Origin: Apis mellifera
Lineage: Eukaryota > Arthropoda > Insecta > Hymenoptera > Apidae
Direction: 5' to 3'
DNA: 64,000 nucleotides
Assembly: GCF_003254395.2 (NCBI RefSeq)
Contig: NC_037648.1
Span: 785,868-849,867 of the forward strand
The position numbers and the translations under genes are program-made. Of this stretch, positions 52,170 through 64,000 are shown piece after piece; position 1 is the first letter of the stretch; each line of letters starts with the position of its first letter. The notes beneath the pieces are model-generated. The model worked only from the letters and a program-made list of their open reading frames with translations, did not search any database and was not told the origin of the DNA.

Positions 52170-55100
52170 TGTATATACTATCGCTTGCATTTTGTGCTCT
52201 CTCGAGAAATGTAACTATGTATATAACAGGTGGATTGCGTCACGATAAAAGTGTATCGCAAAAGAACGAGGTTCTCGACCGTATAAAGAACCGTTCTCCG
52301 ATTATCAGATCGAGTTGTGTACACCATTTCGTCTTTGAGAACCACTTTAGTGAAAGGAATACCGACGTTCCATAGAACGCCTATTCAATATAACTTATCG
52401 CTCGATATTTCACAGGTCGATTTCGCGATTATGCGATAAGACCATTTCACATTCGATGTTATTAGTTTAAGATCATAAAACTAATCATTTTTTTTTTCAT
52501 CTTTTCGTGATTTAAATTTATTTCTCAATTCTCACTTGCAATTTCGTGCTTTATTACCGTTATTCGATGTTATTGTCACGATGCAGAAGTGTCTGCATTC
52601 CGCGGTCGGTAATTTGTTTGACGGAAGGACGAAAAATGTCGACGAGAACCTTCTTGTATGGAGAACGAACGGGGCTATAAGAAACGAGGTCACGACACCA
52701 TAACTTCTACTACTTTTTTCATTCATTAGTCGCATTTCATGCATTATGCGCGGATTATGCTTGATTTCGATTCATCATTTTTGATTGGCATATAAATTCA
52801 GGAATCTGTTAAGACGATTGATTAATAGCAAAAATTTTTTCTTTAATTTCATTTATAATATTTTCTATTTTATAAATACAATTTTCCATAATGTATTCAT
52901 TTTATAACACATCTATAATTCATATTTTTAATATTTAAATATTATATTATTATAGATACTATGAAATGAAAATATCAAAATCTTATTGAAAATTTTTATT
53001 TTTTGTCTTGAATTAATTTCTTGAAACTAGTATATATTCTACTTATTAATTAGTAGAATATGCTTGTATCTTTCATATCATAAAAATAATAATCATATCA
53101 AATAGAAAGTTCTTCAGGATACAAGCTGCATAAAATATTAAATAACCGCATTAACCTTAAAAAAAATTGTGTCACTGTAACAGTATATTAGTTTGCTGTG
53201 ATCAAAAAGTCATCGATAATTTTTGCAATTGACAAGTTGCGTAGTAGTTCAAAATTCATGACAATGCACAACACCCACTTCAAAACGAACGGTAGTTGTA
53301 AGGAGGACAATCTGGTTGGGATTATTCGCAATGTATACGTTGATGTGAAATATTTGCAACTGTGGAATGTAGTATATTCCATGTATTCCATTTCAATTTT
53401 AAATTAGTTATAAATTATTAACTCATCTTCTTATCGTATCAGAAATCTTACGAATTTGATTAATTTATCATTATATTAACACAGTTATAATTTATCTGTT
53501 ATTTTTCTTCGTTAGGTTAGATTTACAATAATAGAAATTATTTCAGATTCGCTTTTAAATTGCACTCAGCATGAGAAAAAGGCAATCGCTTGAAATTCGG
53601 CTGTGTAATCGATGCTATCCAACAATTTGTCGGAGTATGGCCTAATACCGTTGAACCGTGACCAACAATCAACAATTTCAGGCGCGACTACAGTGATGAA
53701 GTTAGCGCCAACAATTTTCAGGCGCGCAACAGTCGCTAATGAATAGGGCACCATTCATTACGGCCCTCTGGATGTTCTCGAAGCAAACAAGTGATGGGCC
53801 GGTTGCTCGTTTGTTTTAGCAGTCGCGGCGCAAATGAGAAACCCAAATTACGTTTTCGAACTGTTATATGTCGCAACAGGGACTATTTGTAATCGGAGAA
53901 TGTGGCCAGTTCATTGATATTCCTGCGGTTATCGGGTCGAATTTTTTTGCGGTTCTATACCTGCTGTTACACTTTGCATTATAAGACTTCTTTTCTATTT
54001 CTTTTTTTCTTTCCTTCACGATGTGTTATCTCACTCGTCAGTTACATCAAGTGTACGCGTATATACCTTCGCATTGTAATACATACGGTTGCTTTCGATT
54101 TGCATGTAACCTTTTCGAGCGCATTGTTTTTCGATTTGCACGTGGGTATCATACTTTTCTACTTACTTCATATAAATCATAAGTAATAATACTTCAACAG
54201 TTTGGTCAACTGTTTGGTAACGGTATTTGAATTTAACCAAAATGTACAATAGGTGAGAAAAAAATAACCATAAATTATTTGAAAATTATTATTTTTATTC
54301 TTCTTACGGGTCGATTGTTACTAATATAAAATATATATTTGTTTTTGAATATGTAATTTTGAAGAAAATAAAAAGTTTATATGGAAAAAATAAAATAAAA
54401 TTTATATTCACAGAATTTTATTTCACAAAGATATCCCGTCGTAGATTTTCCATCCAGATCCTCACTTAACCTCAATCGGGCAGTCACGAGTCGATTCGAG
54501 AAAAAACATCAAACGCGTTAAAATTTGTCCTAAAGCCACAATGTTGGGAGTGGAACCCGGCGTAAAAATAAAATTCATTTCACAAGTGGGACGATAAACG
54601 GTACCAAAAGGATTTCGCGATCGAATCTATTCGGAAATACGATAAAACGTAGAGCGAAATAATGGTTCGTTATCCGTGTGCTCGCTCGACAACAACTATA
54701 ATATTTTTAGGATCCTTGATACGACGTTTAAATTACCTCAAGGATGATCAGGTCGTACGATTTATGAAACGTATAATCAAGTGTGGCGGGGATCGGCTCT
54801 CGTCACGGTCGATAAAGCGAAAGAATGTCGTTTTTGGCGTGCTTAACGTATCGCATGGATGTTCTTTCGCAACTATTACCACGAGTATCTTCGACGTTTC
54901 TTTCATGCTATCGCGGCCGTGTTTACGACAGAAGATCGATGACTCTTCTCCCTTCCGTCATCGTGTCGGCGCATCCTCCACCTTCTATCAGCGTGTAGGA
55001 AGCAACAAAGTGGGTGTTGAACTCCGTTAGAAGCGTTTTACCAGAGAATTTACCACAACCTTGAGTGCATTCTTTGAAGAATGCGCTTTCTTCGCGCCCA

Positions 55101-56559
55101 TTCTTTCATACGATTACGTGATTTTTTTTCTTTTTTTTTTTTTTTTGTTTGATTCAATCCTTCGCGCTTATGAAATAATCAATTTGCAAATTTTTGAATA
55201 ATTTCTTCGAGTTGCATCATCATCATCTGTGGAGCATATTGTATAAAGTAGCTATCGTAGAATAATGGAAAGTGAAATAAATTTTATTTTAGGTCCCATT
55301 TCTTTACTTACATACGTAAAAATGATGCGTATAAATAATAGATATGAATTTACATAAAAAAATGGTGATAATAAATGAAATACCGGTTGTTCTTTTGAAT
55401 TTCTGAGATGTTTGAGTCATATTCTAGGATTGCTAATAACTTTCTATTGTTACTCGAATGAAATTTTCAAGGCCTCGCTTGACTATGATCTTTATAATTG
55501 CTAATTTTCCAAGCTTCTAAATGTAAATTACTTTTTTATTTATTCTTTTTTCTTTTTTTTTTCTTTTTTACAAAAGTACCTTCGACGATGGATTAATTAT
55601 TACAAAAAATTTCAGATCATGTCAATAATTTAACAACTAATTTGTAAATTAATATATTAAAAAAAAAAATATACAATTAAAGATGTTATTGCAAACTAAT
55701 TACAAAACAATTAACGGAGATGTAAAATAAAAGATACGAGTATGTAATGAATAGAAATGAACAATATGATAATTCGAACCTTAAAAGGAGAAAAAAAAAA
55801 AAAAGGAAAAAAAAAAAAAAGAAAGACGTATTTATAGTTTTATTATTTTAATTTACTCGAAGGTAAACTTTTACGTGACTTTTGATTAATTCTCTTTATA
55901 AATTTTTCGTTTCTCTCTCTCGAAAAAAAAAAAAGAAAAAAAAAAGAGAGAAAAAAAGATTAAAAAGTGTGGATACTTTATATACGTTTATTGGTAATAA
56001 TTTATTTCTCGCTAGGAGGAAGACATGACATAATTCTTGCACACAGGTTCAATGACACACACTTATTTCTATTTCACTTCTATTGGGTCAACGACCAAAT
56101 AATTTCCCGGTGAAATCTTAGAAACATCTCTGCACACCATTTCAATCGCCGCGTACTGTTTTACACTGTTTTATCGTATTATATTTTCAAAAGATATTTC
56201 ATGTAATGACAAATTATATATATACATCGAATAATAACATTTTACGCAACGCGCAAATATCTTTTTCCACGTACAAAATTATAAATAACAAATTACAAAC
56301 GAATTTGTATTCATAGTTTAAAATTCCTACAAAAATTAGAAATTTTCTTCTTCTTTCGTTATCCCATTGGAAGAGAATTCACCTATCTAATTTCTTCTTA
56401 ATTTCTAACCAGATATATATACGTATCAATACATCCTGTTTATAAAAAATTTTACAAGAAAATATCCATTAACCATTATCACCGTATCACCAGAGATGAA
56501 ATTCCATACACGTGATCCAATCGAATTTTAAAGAAAAAGGAAGAAACATTTTTCACTAA
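52170..56559. other. Region after ENGase; 3' UTR then non-coding DNA
   Basis: Part of the start is presumably ENGase 3' UTR, but no clear poly(A) signal decides its end. The words CAACAATTTCAGGCGCG and CAACAATTTTCAGGCGCG repeat within 50 bp at about 53667-53726. A 122-codon + frame with ATG at 54662 lies in a GC-richer patch (54460-55100) but has no recognisable domain. Poly-T and poly-A/G runs lie at about 55122-55146, 55786-55821 and 55922-55960. Confidence 0.45.
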
Positions 56560-57110
56560 GGTTAGGCCGCATTCACATTACAGGCGTTCGTAAAACCTTC
56601 ATCAACGAACATACAATATATTTTGATTATAACCTCTATTTCTCCAAGCCTTCGAACTTCCGCCTCCGATACTTCCGTTCGTCTCTCTCCCTCTCTCGAA
56701 ACGATCACAGAATCGAGTTTAATGGAAATCGATGGGATTCCGAATCGTTGTTTCTCCTCCATGAACGTTTGTCGGCCATCTCCATAAAATCTCCGCCATT
56801 TGGCGCTCGAGAGAGGCAACGAGAGAAGTAACGTTCATATTTACAAGATGAGATCAGACTGTTTTCCTGCTCGGCCAAGGCGATCTGGTCGCGTTGATTC
56901 AACATGGAGGAGAGGGATGAAGAGAGGTCTCGTCGGCTCGATCAAGGAAACGTTTTCAAACAGGACAAAACCTCTTCTCTATCTTCCATCGTGTTTTCGC
57001 ATTCCGTGCGTACGAGATAAAGTTGGCGAACTTTTTACGGGTAGAGAGACAACTGCGCACTCTGTTGTTGATTTTCGGATTTAAAATAACTCGACTCGTC
57101 TCAATGTCCG
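56560..57110. promoter_or_regulatory. GC-richer promoter-like patch
   Basis: This patch is richer in GC and CpG than its flanks and contains GGCCATCTCC and CCGCCATTTGGCGC within 40 bp (56773-56807), both resembling Pho/YY1-type GCCAT sites. Open frames overlap on both strands, and the best minus-strand ATG (in CAAATGGCGG) is closed after about 21 codons. A promoter or untranslated exon is more likely than a coding exon, but this is inference. Confidence 0.25.
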
Positions 57111-59403
57111 CGTCCCTGAAAAAGAATTTTGGAAATTATTCTCCGAGCGAATAATGAAATATCTTCCTTTTCTATTTTTGTCCACTCCACTTTATTTAAT
57201 AATATTTCTATTAAATTTCAATTTCGTGCATCACTTGTTTCCATCTTATTTCTACTTTATCATCGGTTCAAAGTTTTCTCAATATAATATTGTGTTATAT
57301 AAGCATATTTGTTGTGATGCAAGATGAACGGAGGAAAACCTTTTCAATACTTTCAAGCAATAATAGCCGACTGTTTATCCACCCGATACAACTTCATAAT
57401 CATGTATATCAAATATAATCCTGCAATATCAATAAAAGTTAGTTAATATTTCTCAACTTTTGATTCGGTCTAACAGAATCTTTTTCTCTAATAAAAATTT
57501 AATGGCCTTCCATTCTACGCCAGCTTCGAGAAAGACATTACTTACTCCTAAGGCTATTCCACGAAATTGTTTGCTTCTCGTCGTTAACGGACAGCCTCCC
57601 AAAAGCGCTTTCAAGATGATCATCGCAATGTTCAACGATTGCAGTGGATTTTATCGTCGCGTGATCCCGATCGAAAGGGAAACGTCGAAATCTTTTTAAC
57701 AAACGGATCGAATCGTTGGTTAACCACGTTGGGGTTGCGTTCAAGCTTCGATGAAACTGTTTTCACCTGCTAGTGGCTTACCAAGATTATTCGTTCTTGG
57801 AGACTCTGGCAATTGATTCCAATTTCATTTAATTAGTGATTAATTCTCCGATCGACAGTTGAAACAGGAAATAGAAAAATATGAGAATGATAAATAAAAT
57901 TTTATATTGGAAATTTTAATAGGATTTATTCTTGACAGAGGAAAGTTTTATGAAATACGATAAAAATCTTTCTCTTCAGAGATTTCGAAATTTATAAATT
58001 TTCCAATTAAAGTTGAAATATGCAAGTGTGAAGAAAAAAATATATTTTTTAAGGATCTTTGGAGATTTTAATTTTTTAATCGCTCAAAAATCAAGTTAAA
58101 AGTCAAATTTGAATTGAAAATTAAGTTAATGATCCGAGTTAATATAAATTTGGTGAGAGAGAAAATAACAAAGTATATCGTTTAATTTCTAGATAACATG
58201 ATACATATTTCCAAGATATTTTTACTTTATTCTCAACAATTTATCACCCGACGTCCCCGATTAACCGTGACTTTCTACAGGAGAGCAGCAATTAAAGCAT
58301 TCCACGGCCGACGAATCGCAACCGCGGACGTGATCGCGTTAGCAAAAAATATATATATATATATCCGGATGGAAGTTGGTTTTCGCAACGGGAGGATCGG
58401 TTCCGCCATTAACCGAACACCGACAAATTAATTTGCGGCGCCGAAAGTAAATCCAACGGTGAAACCTATCGCACGTTAATTAATTAAAATGGGATCGTGT
58501 CTTAAATGTTGAAAGGAATCGAAAGTAAAAGAGGGAATATTTCGAAATATCTGTGGCTATTCCTTCGGAATATAAATATCCGAGAAAACTAATACTTTGA
58601 ATCACACGTGCCTCGTCGAATAAATTTTTTTATTTCGAACACCTTCGATTCCTAAATTAATCTGAATGATGAAATAAAATGGAAAAAAGAATTTTAAAAT
58701 TCGTATCATAATTTGTCCGAAAGAATAATTCTGGGTGAAAAAAAAAAATAATTACCAACATCCGGTATACGATATCGAATAACTCGCATTTGCATTCTCC
58801 CGGTGGAAAAACTTTCCCCGCCTAACCTTGCGTTTACGCGTATCTCTCTCATTTTACGCGCCGAGCATATTTCGAAACTTAAATCGTTCACGAGAATCGT
58901 TCTTTCTCGTTGATCCGCTTAAACTTTCGTTGCGAGGAGAATTAGAATTAGAATTATTCACGATAATCATCAAATAAATCAATAAATTTTATTTTGGCTT
59001 GAGAAATCGTTCGTTCAAGTTTTGGAATTATAAATGCGATTTATTTATTAAAATTAAATGATATGCTTTTGATTACCGGTTTCGTGGATGGATCGAGACA
59101 AAAAAAGTGAACGATCGATTCGTTGTTATCCTGTTTGCACGATTCTGAAACAGGCGATCCTCATTTGCAAGTAATTGCATTCGCGATGAGCTCACGTTTC
59201 ATAGAGTGGGGGGTATCAAAATTATTCGAAAAAGAAACGACATTTGACTCGTTAGAAACGAAGTAAAATTCACGATATTTAATCATGAAATTGCAGCATC
59301 TAACATTATATCAGAATTTTTTAATAAGAATAGAAGAATTTATTATTTCAATTTATCAACTCTTCACTCTAATTCAACTAATCTAAATTGATTCTATTTT
59401 CAG
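57111..59403. other. AT-rich non-coding stretch; weak GC-richer patches
   Basis: Patches at 57480-57800, 58240-58450 and 58780-58900 are less AT-rich and open in several frames on both strands. No frame has a recognisable domain, signal peptide or matching splice sites. Nothing further is supported. Confidence 0.4.
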
Positions 59404-59438
59404 GCACCTGCTTCTACACTGTCTGCGACAGTGTTTAA
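59404..59438 (+). CDS. Possible terminal exon of an unidentified gene
   Basis: A good acceptor (GATTCTATTTTCAG) is followed by a short, unusually GC-balanced stretch. In the frame with two bases left over it reads TCFYTVCDSV and then a stop at 59436-59438, which resembles a disulphide-containing C terminus. Another frame is open to a stop slightly further on, so the phase is not decided. The upstream exons of such a gene were not found. It could equally be chance. Confidence 0.2.
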
Positions 59439-59564
59439 TTTTTAATCCTCTTAGCCCGCATGCGATCCTAATACTTCACCATCGTTTAATTTCACTGGAT
59501 GCGATGTAGCTTCGACGTAAGTATATATATATATACATATATATATACACAAACTATAAAATTC

Positions 59565-59714
59565 ATGCTATTAATTACAGAGAAGTTGGTCATTATTCTC
59601 TTATCATTTTTATTTCAATCGTATATACAGAAATCAACTGGAACAGAAGTGAAAATTAAAGATGGAAGGACAAGGTACGATCATCATTTTTACGGATTAT
59701 TTCCTTGTCTATGA
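59565..59714 (+). CDS. Candidate small secreted peptide (49 residues)
   Basis: An ATG frame of 49 codons encodes MLLITEKLVIILLSFLFQSY, a short hydrophobic N terminus like a signal peptide, and then IQKSTGTEVKIKDGRTR, YDHHFYGLFPCL and a stop. The likely mature part is about 27 residues, polar and basic, with a single cysteine near the end. It follows a TATA/ATAC microsatellite. A splice acceptor (TATACAG at 59630) and donor (AAG|GTACG at 59674) lie inside, so the tail could instead be an internal exon. No family is recognised. Confidence 0.25.
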   Translation: MLLITEKLVIILLSFLFQSYIQKSTGTEVKIKDGRTRYDHHFYGLFPCL

Positions 59715-60953
59715 TTGATTTGACAATCAGTTTCACAGGAAACTACGTGCACGAGCCACTTTCGAACAGCTTTAAAAGTTCAGGATCGATAATAGCTCAC
59801 GCGAGAAATGAACGCTGTGACAGGCATTGACAAGTGAATGGCTCCACTTGTAGTCGGTCGATGAACCTCGCTCGATTGAAAAATCAAAAAAAGATCAACG
59901 GGCAGAATCCGTGCAACGAAAGTCGGTATCAGGTGGAGGAGCGGTCATTAACTTTTCCCGATAAAAATTCATGACTCTCTCTCTCTCTCTCTCTCTCCCC
60001 GTTTGTCACGTGTTCTTTACACACTTTCACCTCTGCCTATCGTTAAATAAATGAATTGTCGAGAGAAGAAATTGTCAAGGATCGTGACGTGTCTATTGTT
60101 TATATCTCGATCTATTCTTTTGTAAAGAGAATTATATTCTAATATCATTGTACCGTCGCCAATAAAATTGATGCAATGAAATTTTTCATTCGATTGCTTA
60201 ATCGGAATGATGCGAAACGAAAACTTTTTATCGAGTATTTGGTGAAATTCAGTTTGACCAATCAAGTATTAACTGTGAGATAATTATTTATTCGCGAACG
60301 AGTACAATTAAACAACTTTGTGAAACGGAATTATTAAGACGCGATGTATTAGATTTTATTATTAAGCGGAATACACAATGTGATAAAATTGTAAAACATT
60401 TATAAAATTTTATCGAAATTTATGGTTTAGGAATAATAAATTTTATTTTATAATTTTATCAAAATAATTTAAATATGCGATTTATAAAAATTTTTCATAA
60501 AATTTCGATAAAAAATAATTTGTAAGAATAAAATTATTTTTTAACTTGAAACATTCGTTCCACAAATACATCATCAAAAATGTAATATAAAATTTATATT
60601 TATTAAAGAAATTCAAATTGGAAATAATTTTAAATCTTTTTCTTTTAAATTATGTCTATTATAATCTTATAGGTTAGGATTCGAAAACATTAAGCGCTTT
60701 ATTTCAATACGAAACTAAGCCAACAGGATATTTGTGTACATTCTAAAAGTTGGTAATGCTTTGAAACGTCTAATAAACGTAAATGATGAAAGAATTTCAA
60801 AATAATGATTTCCTTTCTTGCTAGAATACTTCCCTAAAAGGAGGGATAAAATGATCGGATTACAATCAATTAATCTTTCTCATTCGATCTTATAGACAGA
60901 TATTTCATCTAATAGATACATATATAAAAATAGATCGCTTACTGTGTCGGGAC
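59715..60953. other. AT-rich non-coding stretch
   Basis: A CT microsatellite is at 59973-59999. From 60280 to 60900 the sequence is very AT-rich with short repeated ATTTTAT words. No gene is supported. Confidence 0.5.
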
Positions 60954-61100
60954 ATGGCTACCCTGGTTTCCTCTTTCCGCTCCACTGGTGTTGCATTTTA
61001 TCACGTGTTATCGCGATTCGCGGATAAAAAAAGGAAAGGAAACATCATAGAAACTGGATTTTCCGGTCAACAGTGTCTCTTTTTATTTCGAATGAGATAA
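60954..61100 (+). CDS. Candidate short ORF (48 residues)
   Basis: The ATG has a favourable context (GACATGG), and the frame reads MATLVSSFRSTGVAF, YHVLSRFADKKRKGN and IIETGFSGQQCLFLFRMR before the stop at 61098-61100. The first half is GC-balanced in an otherwise AT-rich stretch. There is no recognised domain and no clear signal peptide. It is listed as a candidate only; a chance frame or an exon start are both possible. Confidence 0.15.
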   Translation: MATLVSSFRSTGVAFYHVLSRFADKKRKGNIIETGFSGQQCLFLFRMR

Positions 61101-62410
61101 TAACAAAATAATTCTCGACGTATAATCGTAATGTACGTCACGATAAATCTCGAAACGAAGGATTATAAATTGTGCAATTCCAATTTGAGGTTAGATTAGA
61201 AATTCGTAAGTTGATTTTGTTTGTTATTAATCGAGTTCGTATGTACGTCTTCTGGATTAAGATCGATAATCATTTATATTCATTTTCTTTACATGACTTG
61301 TACATATTTATATTCGATATAAATATCAGATCAATTTCCATATCGTAAAACTTTGTAACCTAACATAGAGCATCGTTATTTCGTGTTATAGTATGATTAA
61401 TCGTATTATTATTATATTCTGCTGTACGAGATTATTAAATATAATAAAGATACGAGAATATTAAACATACACTTTCTACGTTTTAGAAAATTCGATTAAT
61501 AAATTTCATCGATCTTGTTTATTTATCGTAAAGAAAAGTGACAGATGGATTTAAACGAGTGTTGTTCAAGCAAAGGTAAGAAATAATTTCCATAAAGCAC
61601 AGTTGCAGGAAGAACGTGTGATTGAATTCTTTTAGATTTCAATTATCGGGAATAGCTGTTAACTGAATTTGTTTTTGCGTATACGGGTAAAGGTATCGCG
61701 TAAGATTTCCTGCACGATGCAACATGGGATCGCATTCTTTGCCTTTTCTTGCGACAGTGCTATTTCCCTTGTAACTTTTATTCGGAAAAAAAAATTCTAA
61801 TCACGCCATTGCGAAATTATGAAACAATAAATTAGTTGTAAGAGATAGAAAATATATTAATTTAAAAAAAAAATAATTTAATTTTTAAAAAATACTTTTG
61901 ATTTTTAATGTACATGTTAAAAGATTGTATTAGGATAGTTTTGTAATAAATATATAATAAGATTCGATAATTTTTTATTAATTTCTAATTGTATGTAATT
62001 TAATAAACAATAAATACATTTTTTTAATTTCAAAAAATTTCTAAAATTTTTCTACATACCTTCTCATTTACTTGAATAAAATTAAGATATGATAAAGTTT
62101 AAGCTTCATAATGTGATTAACGAAAAGAATTCGAAAAAAAAAAAATAATAATTATCTCTCTCTCTTTAAAATTTTTGAATATTTTGGCGTGTCAGGCCAA
62201 TGGAAAATGTATACTAACGCTTTCAACTCTTCATAGTCAATAAATTTGAATAATTGCGTTACGCATATTAACATTTAAGATATGAAATAATTTTATATCT
62301 CTCAGAATTCCCATAAAAATGTTTAACATCAAAGAATATCGCAATCCAAACTCTAAAAATACTAAAATCTTTTAAATCCCTATTAAATCTTAAACTTTGC
62401 TTTCTACAGG

Positions 62411-62411
<1 letters not shown>
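61101..62411. other. AT-rich non-coding stretch
   Basis: Non-repetitive apart from A and T runs (for example about 61864-61875 and 62136-62147). No exon, RNA gene or mobile element recognised. Confidence 0.5.

Positions 62412-62413
<2 letters not shown>

Positions 62414-62480
<67 letters not shown>
62414..62480. repeat. Uninterrupted AG microsatellite, about 33 units
   Basis: A 67-base pure AG tract preceded by GGGAGG. It is by far the longest simple repeat in the window. Opposite-strand frames rich in Ser-Leu and Arg-Glu dipeptides across it are artefacts of the tract. Pure GA tracts in insects can bind GAGA-factor-type proteins. Confidence 0.97.
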
Positions 62481-62486
<6 letters not shown>

Positions 62487-64000
62487 TACGATTCGAACGA
62501 CGACGTCTCGACGTTTCGTTTCATTGGACGTCGAATCTCGACTCGTCCGGAAACATCCAAAGAGGAAGTGAACAATTTCGATGAGAAATAGTTGTTTGAT
62601 CCGCGCTGGAACGAAAGTAAGAGCGAATCAGAGACCAATTTACTTTTATAACGCGTACCAGTGTCGGTCCATTGCGCTTGCTTGGAATATAATATCTATC
62701 TATAATAAGAGATCGATTTCGTTCCGATCGACAAACGGTGTCTCACGATTTCCCTTCCATTTTCGAATTGTTACGGCACATGCAACGCGGGAGAACGCGT
62801 TTTACTCGAAGAAATAATTGGTATTAAGTATCGATAATAATGATTTTTTTAAATGACAAAGAATATAGAAGGGAAAGTGAGGAAAATTGATCGATCAATT
62901 TTACTTTCTACGAGATTTTTAATTTTAATACGAGTGATTTTCAAAAACTATTAAATTAATCAACTTTAATTGATCCGTGTAAAAGTTTCTTTTATTTTAT
63001 CATATATAATCTATAAAAAATGAATAACAAAAGAATATTTTATTTCCAGACATTGAGAAGACACTCACGCATAACACACTTAACCTCCAAACTTTATTTA
63101 AAAATTAAACAATACATTTGGAATTTGAAATATAGAAAAAAAATAATAATAAAGAAATGCCAATAGAAAGAAATTCATCTTGATTAATGAAAATAGAAAG
63201 ATTTTTATTCCCATAAAATTATCGAAAGTCCAATTGACGAACGAACACCGATGACGAAACTTCCACTGTGATTCTCCTTTGTCTTGAACAAGTGTAATTA
63301 CTTCATCATGTTTCGTACGCCAGTCGTTATGTAAATTAAAATTTTGCAAGCGTACATAATTACTGGGTCGTGGTTTTCGTTACGCGCTTCGCGGTTTCTT
63401 TGACTTTTCATGGTGAAAAAAAAAAAAAAAAAGAAGAAATGAGAAATTCCACCGTCGATTCTTTTACAACTTCCGCGACGAATCGTATTAACCCGCCCTT
63501 CTTCTCGCGTGCATCCGCCTGTATCGATTTGCATAAATATTTTTTTCTTTTAGTTTTCTAGAAACAATCGTTACTTCGTAGTTGGTCGTGGTCCGTTAAA
63601 TCAAGCAAGACTTTCCGTTCTCACATTTCGACAAACCGAAGGATTAAAAACGACACTTGTCAATTTTTGTCAATTTTCTCTGAAAAATAACAAGAAATTA
63701 ATAACCTCGCGTTATTCGTATTTTTGTGAAATATTTTTTGTGAAATATTCGTTCGTACGATGAATAATTTACGATATTCAAATCGCGCTTGTTAATACAC
63801 GGCTTAACCTGTGTGATGACGAATTTCGATTAATGTAAAAGAAAAAAAATTAGAAAAAGAATTAGTTTTCACTGGAGAAATAGTAATTTTTTCACGATTT
63901 AGAATGTTCGTTATAAAATATCGAGTAATTTAAGTGGAACAAACACAGTGGAGGCAAATACTAAAGTTGTGCCACATAACCTCTAAAAGGAACGCAATGC
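62481..64000. other. Non-coding end of window with GC-richer patches
   Basis: 62481-62815 and 63370-63660 are less AT-rich and open in several frames, none with a recognisable domain. An A run at about 63416-63434 interrupts the second patch. The window ends without a supported exon. Confidence 0.4.

Noticed and set aside
11891..53770. Similar 20-base words (CCATTCGTTGCGGCCCTCT versus CCATTCATTACGGCCCTCT) at 11891 and about 53751
   Set aside because: A match of this length with mismatches is expected by chance among all pairs of positions in 64 kb, and the flanks do not align.
54662..55030. 122-codon + frame with ATG
   Set aside because: Composition is balanced but no domain, signal peptide or splice partner could be seen; kept only as a note under the non-coding region.
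62390..62638. Ser-Leu and Arg-Glu dipeptide repeat frames
   Set aside because: Artefacts of the AG microsatellite on the two strands.

Overview
The window looks like insect nuclear DNA, most likely from a bee (Apis-like Hymenoptera). It is strongly AT-rich yet full of TCG/CGA words, so CpG is not depleted. It has short AG, CT, TA and CA microsatellites, many A and T runs, small introns in one gene and kilobase introns in another, and no bacterial-style operons. The species assignment is inference; only a eukaryotic intron-exon structure is seen directly.

Two protein-coding genes can be supported, both on the + strand. (1) The last three exons of a gene for a von Willebrand factor C (VWC) domain protein lie at about 35836-35972, 40087-40387 and 41673-41887. 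The splice phases agree, and two cysteine-rich VWC-like modules are each interrupted by an intron. The 5' part of the gene was not found and may lie in or beyond the first 35.8 kb. (2) A cytosolic endo-beta-N-acetylglucosaminidase (glycoside hydrolase family 85, ENGase) gene spans 49465-52169. Seven exons join in frame to 579 codons plus a stop, and the family's catalytic Asn/Glu pair falls at residues 170 and 172.

The first 35 kb holds no convincing protein gene. It is AT-rich unique DNA broken by GC-richer islands and several unrelated tandem arrays: about 206 bp x3 (946-1560), a degenerate 175-210 bp family (3490-5330), about 65 bp x9 (7850-8465), a composite 190/130 bp array (8880-9890), a diverged block of about 400 bp modules with minus-strand splice-donor-like sites (13.5-15.85 kb), about 246 bp x4 (17863-18853) and about 201 bp x4 with an inverted diverged copy beside it (20979-21995). 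Another array (about 190 bp) fills the last VWC intron, and a roughly 58 bp simple array lies at 43.6-44.0 kb.

The last 12 kb after ENGase is mostly non-coding. It holds three weak small-ORF or exon candidates at 59404, 59565 and 60954, a GC-richer promoter-like patch at 56.56-57.1 kb and a 67 bp AG tract at 62.4 kb. No rRNA, tRNA, CRISPR array, recognisable transposase or viral sequence was found by eye.
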